A stretch of DNA of 64,000 bases from Apostichopus japonicus. Lineage: Eukaryota > Echinodermata > Holothuroidea > Aspidochirotida > Stichopodidae. The first letter of the stretch is position 1. Each line of letters starts with the position of its first letter. A program made the translations under genes and the position numbers. This document shows, piece by piece, positions 57,000 through 64,000 of the stretch. Location: NCBI RefSeq assembly GCF_037975245.1, contig NC_092572.1:21564489-21628488 (forward strand). Direction: 5' to 3'. Below the pieces are notes generated by a model. The model was not told the origin of the DNA, did not search any database, and saw only the letters and a list, made by a program, of their open reading frames with translations.

Positions 57000-58255
57000 T
57001 TTTGTTAAATTGTAAACGAAATTCTAAATTCGATAAACGGTTAGTAGCTAGAGCGCCACCAGGCCAGCCTTGACTTGGATGGACTCTACTCTACGTACAT
57101 GTGGGACAACCTAGTTACTTATCACAGAGGGTTGGAACTTGCATGTATGATTGTAACAACATGTTAGGACCATTTTACATCTAAGCAAAATCCATATTGA
57201 CAAAATAACTTCAAGGGAGTGATGTCCCCTACCTTTAGACACCTCCACTAGGCGATATTACATCTTACCAGCCCCACTTTATTAAAGGAGGTAGCCCCTG
57301 GGCTAGAGCCTATAACGTTACAAGAAAAGCCATCAATACAGGCATTAGTTAAACAACTTAATTTTCAGAGTTAAATGATAAACTGGGGAAAATGTTGGTT
57401 TTGCCCCTTCCATCACAAAATAATTTAGCGACTGATACTAAATGATACGGAACAGTAGAATGTGCAAAATCGAAATACCATATGTAAAGCATTTATATCA
57501 AAAAAATGATATACAGGATCTCCCTCTCATTAAATTACCCAATATGTGAAATAGCGTGCCTATTGCATCGTTTTACAATTCAGAAATTTTCTAAGCGAAC
57601 TAATTATGGTGTTCCTGTTTTTTTTTATAACAAAAAGAAATATTGTAACGTCACTTCCCTTTCTGGTGGCAATCTTTAAAGCTGGGATTGGCCAAAGAGA
57701 TTCTCGACTAAGAGATGACAATGGAGAAGATATGAAAGTACCCTTGGCACATCGGTACCGTTTCTTCAAATCTCATATCGCATACAAGGGTCATAAAATA
57801 TTGTGCTTACAATATACGGCTCTTATCGTTATACTTGCATTACGTACAACGTTAACTGTTAACACAATGACGCAATACCCCAACGTGGCGTCTAAACGCA
57901 GCTTACAATGCGGCGCTACACCCAGCGTACAACGCAGAGTTAAACGCAGCGCACAACGCACCACCCAACACAGCATACAAATATGAAAACAGATCGAGGC
58001 TAAGGAAGAAATTTTTATACGGTGTCGACACGCCTTTAACCGATGTCAATACACTAACAACCGAACTAAATCACAATGTGGATCATTTAACCTAGCTTCC
58101 TAGCTGATAGCTGAATTAGGACTAAAGCACTATGCTGTTTATTACGGACTCACTGAAATATATCCATTCACCACAGAGCACGGATTCTAACAAACGTACA
58201 TACAATGTCGCGCAGTTCAGAACGCAACAATTTAATGTTAATAACGTGAATGTTA
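57000..58255. other. Unassigned sequence with a short AACGCAGC-type repeat
   Basis: Around 57890-57980 variants of ACAACGCAG and AACGCAGC recur several times, a small irregular repeat. The frame across it (57606-57986) has no recognisable domain. Nothing else seen. Confidence 0.4.
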
Positions 58256-58259
58256 ATAA

Positions 58260-58425
58260 GGGGTTAATCAACGGTCTAGCGTGCGTTACTCACAGGATTA
58301 ATGCACGATCGGGGGATAATGCAAGCGATGCACGAGGGCGGAGCCCGAGTGCATCCAGCGATAGCATTAACACCCGGAGTGCATTAATCATGTGAGTAAC
58401 GCACGCTAGACCGTTGATTAACCCC
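58260..58425. repeat. Long hairpin: 47-bp inverted arms, 72-base centre
   Basis: The left arm 58260-58306 (GGGGTTAATCAACGGTCTAG to ATTAATGCAC) and right arm 58379-58425 are reverse complements with one mismatch by my count. The GC-richer centre contains GGGCGGAGCCC and CGATGCACGAG. It may be a MITE or the end of a larger transposon. A smaller related hairpin (TTACCGTG ... CACGGTAA with GTGCGTTACGTACAGGATTA) lies at about 58527-58561. Confidence 0.72.
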
Positions 58426-58564
58426 GTTCATTCATACACTACCATTTGTGTGGGGGAAAAATCATAAATCAAAACATTTTTGGTTACATATAACCAAGGA
58501 TTTATTAAAGTGACGCCCCGTAATTTTACCGTGCGTTACGTACAGGATTAACCACGGTAACCTG

Positions 58565-60460
58565 ACCTGAATGGACCAATAGGATTTAGGAATCTTTACT
58601 AAGTATGAATGAACAATCGGTTAATAAGGCCAATCCTAAATAACTGGGCGTTATCTCACTCAGTGCAATGGTGCAGTTTGCTAACAATTCATACGACCCA
58701 CAAATGTATTAAATAATATTCCGAGCACTTACAGTATCTACGAACAGTTGATGTCGTGGTATTAGAAACATACCAATTCGGTTGATCGAAATAATGAGAT
58801 ATCGTACCGTACGTATTCTTGTATCTCGTCTTGTATGAGATTTTGTCAAAGGGTCTTACACTACACGTTAGCATCAGCTCCTTTAATACTAGCCTGAACA
58901 TTGGCCTGGGTTTACGCGAGTGAGATTTTACTTCTTCAAAGAACACCGCCTCTGAGCTGCGGTCACGGAAAACTCATGTCTTCGAACAAAGGCCAGGTGC
59001 ACGATTGTTTACGTATTGTTAACAAATTTAGGAGGATAACAGGAGGAATTGTACCATTACTAATTTCCAGCCTAAACAATTAAAACGGAGTAAAGAAAAG
59101 CTTTCAAAAGTTGAATACCAAGTTAGATTACGATATGAACTACTAGCAGATCATATTCATATGAAATTCACAAGCGTTGAAATTAAAGATGCAACCAAAA
59201 CCTGATTTCATGTTCTTTTTTTAAACAACCAGCTTGTTTCTCTTGATTAATTCATATTAACTCTAATCATTACCAAATTGATATACATCACTTGTTTTAG
59301 GCATGTCTTTAAGTTATTCGGCATGACGGTAACAACAATGCAATTTTTCAATTGTGTAACTGTAAAAATGTATAACCTTTTTCTTTTATTTCTTAGTATA
59401 AGATATTTGTATTCCATTAATGCTTTTCTCTCAAGCGTATTACTCAGGAAACAGCTCATGCTGGATGGTAAAAATGTAATTATTTTCGTTATCGCACACC
59501 ATTGTACATGTACATGGTGGCCACAATTCTACCAGACAGAATGAGTGAATCAAATTCCTGATGAGATTTAGAAGTTTCTGACATTAAGTGTTCCTCCATA
59601 ACGTCATGATTTTCCTAACCTACCGCAAATTATTCCAGACAATTGTCGCTTTCACCCGACGCATAACATTGGCGAGCTACTATTTAAACAACTCTCCAAG
59701 TAGTGGTCTCCCTCGAAATGAGAGGTATGATATTTGCAGACCTTCCGGGCTAATATTGAATAAACACACAGGACAATATCAGTATTCTGTACTATATACT
59801 CAACGCTACATAGAGTTTCACCATCTCTTAGAAATTTATCTTGACGTTGGATACTTACTGAATGATACTACACATATTATAGTTATATAATAGATATATC
59901 AAAGATATATAATATAATAGATATAAAAGATATGTAATAGCTCTAAGTAATATATAGATTATATAACAGATATATGATTGATAAGTAATAGATATATAGT
60001 ACATATGTCCAAGGTATAAAGATATACAGTGGAAATATAATATATATAATAAATATTTATAAATATTATATATATTGTTTTTGATAAAAAATAAAAATAA
60101 ATGCCTTGATTCTATACAATGTCGCTCACAGACGCGACCTGCTTAGAAATATTATATAACAGTTATGTAAGTACGTTAAGGTAGTAGGAACTGTGTAACA
60201 CCCATAACAATAGTGTAGACAAGCATGTTGGGGAAGAGCGAAATACCCATAGTCCGTATCTTTTCCAATTGCATCATTATACCCATTGTTGAAGTTTAGC
60301 AACTCCGAAAAGCTGTAATTGGCGAAATACAACATTCAAAGGCTTTTTTTTTGAGTAGACAATATGCATATTGATACTTTAGGAAAAGCGCCTCATCGGA
60401 ATTGCTCTTACTTTTAAGAATACCCGTGACAGCTCTTCGTGATAACGTTTGGTATACACT
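58565..60460. other. Unassigned spacer sequence
   Basis: No supported gene. About 59880-60085 is AT-rich low-complexity sequence built from ATATA, GATAT and AATAG words. Confidence 0.4.
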
Positions 60461-60918
60461 TTGAGATCGATTCTGATCATATTACAAAGGTTAAAGTCTT
60501 ACCTAATTCAGTCGAGAAGATCACTCATCTTTGATATCTTGTGCATGCTACTGCCCCCAAAGACGCCGGGTCGAACTTAGAGTTAAATATTTTATCAATT
60601 TGGTTAAAACAGAGAAATGAGTAACGACGACTGAAATCCCGTTTCATTTCTTCACATTTGAACGTTATCATCCTTTGTTATATATTATTAGAGGGTTGCA
60701 CGTTGATAGTAATCATGAATTAATTATTAAGGTAACAATAAGATACTTTACACTTTCGTTTCTTTTGTCATTCGGCTTCCTTCTAATTATTAATTACCAA
60801 AATAATAACATAACGCCAAGACTGTTGTCGGTATGACATCTATCTTTCACGAAACATGTTCGTGTTCAACACACACACACACAACCAGAGAGGAAAGCAG
60901 ATCAATCACGCAAACGTG

Positions 60919-63471
60919 ATGGCTCTCAGAATCTTTGCACTCAATGTGTTGTACTTTGCTTTAACGAACGCAACAAAAGGTAAGTTTTGTCTGTCAGAAA
61001 AGCTATATAGTTCGAAACTTGGCCAGTAAAGTAATGAAGCGAATGGCAGTTGGTTGTATCGTTTTGGGAAGAGATTTAAATATGTGACAAAGGTCGTATT
61101 TTACTGTTAAAGTTGACTGGTGTATTATGTAATGTGTCAGTCTATAATAGTTAAATGAGGAGAGTTGTAATCATATATCTATATGAAAATAGTGTAAACT
61201 GAAAATATACATTTTAGAATAGTGTTTGAAGATAGCATATAACATTTTAGGTGAACACATGTATACCTTTCTATATCCAACTAGTTAATTTGTAAAACAA
61301 TTGTTAAAACCACGATCTGATTGACCTTAGATGACCTCTTTACGTCATATCTTAAATCTCAAAACCGGATGGAAGTTCAGCTCAGGACAACTTTATCATT
61401 CAGATAATATCCATATTTGTAAATATCAAGGAGGATAGAATTATCAGCTTATTGCACGTAGAATGAGTCACATCCAATAGTTGTTGTGAAAAGATACACA
61501 TATTCTTTTCGATAATCACAAGATCCTTCACTCTAAGCTCATAATGTACATTATAGACGAATCATTTCACAATAGTTCATTGTTCTATTAGATAAAGGAA
61601 TATTAAACCGACATTATTTATTGCATGGCTAAATTTCCCCCAAATCTCCAGTGAGAGTCTCCCATTCATTCTATGAAATGTTCAAGAACTTTCCTACTGT
61701 ATCCATGTGAAAAATGGAACGGCCTTATACCATCAAATCACTTTCAGCGAATTTTAGACTTTTCAACAAGCCTGGTAAACTGCAGGTGCAAGTTTACCTA
61801 AACTACGGAGTATTAAACGTGATGAAACTAATTCAATTCATTCAATCTAATTTCATTATATTCTTAGTATTTCTTCCCTATGACAGTGTTAATCAATTGA
61901 AAAAAAACAAATAGGAAATCTAAACAAGAATGTAATGGACTATTTTTCCTCTTTTGAACATGATACACTACTCATGGAACTTTTATTGGACGTAGATACA
62001 TATTAGCATGATAGTTATTCCTAGACAGGGGTAACTGAAGTTGGCAATGAATTTCAATGAAATATTTTGTTGAAAATACCAACGGAAAATAGGGTAATAT
62101 AAGCCAATAATATGTAATGTTGTTTTAATAATCACGGAGAATAATGTTTAATTTACATATGTATGTTATACAGGGATATCGACACACACCGTTCTAATTA
62201 ATAGTGATATTGAAATCGAATGGTATGTGAGAAAACATCAGGTCCGGTCTACGGTATTGGAAAAAGATGGTGCCCAACTTCTCATTCTCGATCCACGGAA
62301 ACAAAGTGACGTAACTAAGGGACAATTTTATGCAGAATTGACAGAAAATGTACGTGTTATGTTGAGAATTTCAAATGTGACCCCAAGGAATGGTGGAATA
62401 TACTCACACATCACGTACTATGATACTGGAAATGCTGATAAGGGGACTTTCCTTTTGCAAGTTCAAGGTAAGTAACATACAGTTGCTTTCTCGTTTTATT
62501 GCCTACTTAAGTAAATTTATGGTATTACTGTTTTGTATCTTGTTGGCTTACAAAATACGTCAAAAGGCTATGTTGATACACGAATGTTTATATAGTTGGA
62601 AATATAGTTAGAGTAAACGTAATTCTTGGGTTTGATCTAAACAATTTTTATTTCATAATCTTGATTTTAATAATATAAAACTAACACAGTTTTTTGGAAG
62701 ACTCAGATGCTTTGATCTGTTCTAAACTCAAATAAGTTTCAGTGATCCAACAAAAAATTGTATGTTGGTAGTTGCATTTAAAATTTATTTTATTGTATTT
62801 CAAAGGCAAAATTTGAAGAAGATCTTATTTTGCAAAAGGGATAAATAAAATTGTCTATAATCTTGAACTAGGTCCACCTGGCTTGATAAATGTCACCACT
62901 GACGTAACTGAAGGCGAGGCCATAACAGCGCAGTGCTGTGTACAAAGTTCCATGGAACCTTGGTTGACGTGGATGGTTGATACAGGAATAGTTCATGATA
63001 ATACGCACAGTCTTGAAATAGCAACAGTGTTTGGATATATGTATTGTGGACAAATACAGTTGACGAGCCAGAGAATTCACAATGGCAAGGAAATTATTTG
63101 TGAGGTACAGAATGGTTTCAATCTGTCTGCGTCATCTCATCTAAATGTCTTCTGTGAGTAATTTATAACACTTTTAACAATGCTCATTGAAAACTATACA
63201 TGCTGTAAAACATAGATACTATTCTAGTGTGTGATAAACAAAAACATGTTTAGTTATTCATTTATTTATATTTTATTTTACATTTTTTTATAGCGCCTTA
63301 TCCAATCAGAAATTGGCCTAAGGCGCTTTACAGTAAAATACAAACAAACATGATAAACAAATATATAAATCGTTAAAGGGTAGAAAATTTGTCATATACC
63401 ATCTGACAATAAATTGTATAAAAACTGCAAATGGGATATCGAAAATTATACAAACAAATTCTTAAAATTTA

Positions 63472-63503
<32 letters not shown>

Positions 63504-64000
63504 AAAATTAAAATTTTAAAAGCGCTATAAATGCAAAATGGAAATGCGTTGTAATAATGTAACAATATAAATAGTAAAGAAAGCACGGTGAATGGGATGC
63601 AGATCTAAATAGAAAGGTTTTGAGTAGTTTTTAAATTCATCTATATTTTTGGCACACTTAGCTTCCTCCGATAAACTGTTCCATAATGTCGCAGATAAGT
63701 AATCCAAACGCCTGTTTCCGTATGTAGAAGAATGTTGGTTTCTTTGTTGATAGAACCACATGTGTTTGCGTTAAAAAAGCAGAGTTCTTAATTTTTTTTG
63801 TATTTCTTACATTCCATAGTTGCTAACATGATGTATATTTATTTTGTGTTTAATAACTGACTGACAGACCAACCAACCATCAATATTTTTGTAAAAGGAA
63901 CTGACACGTGTACTACAAGGAGTTGCATCTTCGAAGAGTTTGCTAAAGTAACATTGCTGTGTTCAACGGATGGAAACCCTAAGCCAAACGTTACATTAAA
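60919..64000 (+). CDS. Inverted paralogue of the four-Ig receptor, first four exons (cut by window end)
   Basis: Exons 60919-60979 (signal peptide MALRIFALNVLYFALTNATK), 62174-62467 (Ig1), 62872-63153 (Ig2) and 63868 to the window end (Ig3, partial). Borders and phases are the same as in the minus-strand gene, and no stops occur. Ig1 differs from the partner at two residues; Ig2 differs at about nine. Ig2 keeps its cysteines (AQCCV and MICEV or IICEV), while Ig1 lacks the usual pair. What follows Ig3, and so whether the tail is kinase-like or short, is outside the window. The close match to the minus-strand gene suggests the short-tail type. Confidence 0.83.
63245..63731 (-). mobile_element. 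LINE 3' fragment inserted between Ig2 and Ig3 exons
   Basis: On the minus strand it encodes YGNRRLDYLSATLWNSLSEE followed by KNIDEFKNYSKPF, the typical C-terminus of a LINE ORF2. Its 3' end carries an inverted pair GCGCCTTATCC ... GGCCTAAGGCGC (63292-63325). The corresponding intron of the minus-strand receptor (about 49420-49450) runs without it, so this is an insertion after the duplication. A short (TA)n lies at about 63470-63493 inside. Confidence 0.75.

Larger units (their letters stand above)
60465..64000 (+). repeat. Right arm of the large inverted duplication (continues past window)
   Basis: Reverse-complement partner of 49010-52970, including sequence before the first exon. The arm is interrupted by a LINE fragment (63245-63731) that the left arm lacks. 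Confidence 0.82.

Noticed and set aside
63525-63761. A separate 78-aa minus-strand gene
   Set aside because: It is the end of a LINE fragment joined to host intron sequence at its N-terminus.

Overview
This is eukaryotic DNA from an invertebrate animal. It is AT-rich and intron-rich, with many short exons, long (TA)n tracts, tRNA-derived SINE-like repeats, LINE 3' fragments, a Ty3/gypsy-type LTR retrotransposon and a Crypton/DUF3504-like tyrosine-recombinase gene. A marine deuterostome such as an echinoderm would fit, but that placement is only an inference.

The core of the window is a cluster of related immunoglobulin-domain receptor genes, which I rebuilt exon by exon from splice signals and reading phase. 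(1) At 148-5175 (+) are the last five exons of a receptor with a degenerate tyrosine-kinase domain (copy A). (2) At 11268-24596 (+) is a complete paralogue (copy B): signal peptide, four Ig domains, one membrane span, a pseudokinase and a Tyr-rich C-tail with a YxxM motif, about 826 aa in 16 exons. (3) At 43843-52517 (-) is a second kind of receptor, 592 aa in 12 exons. It has the same four-Ig plus membrane-span layout but no kinase, only a short tail with several tyrosines spread over small exons. (4) At 60919-64000 (+) is an inverted copy of gene 3, cut by the window end. (5) Decayed relatives lie at 53473-54974 (-) and 40307-40497 (-). Every Ig exon starts and ends in phase 1, so the domains can be shuffled as units. 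The layout looks like a birth-and-death cluster in which one ectodomain type is joined to two cytoplasmic modules.

Between the receptors, 24.6-28.4 kb holds SINE-like repeats and a short inverted-repeat element. From 28.4 to 39.4 kb a recombinase-like pseudogene (-) is split by a 9.3-kb LTR retrotransposon (28848-38166) whose two LTRs look identical and which has a 4-bp target duplication. Comparing paralogous introns gives empty sites for three more insertions: a foldback-like element (3268-4456), a LINE fragment (1567-2117) and a LINE fragment (63245-63731).

All gene models come from reading the sequence only. No alignment, expression or database evidence was available, and the residue counts are hand counts.
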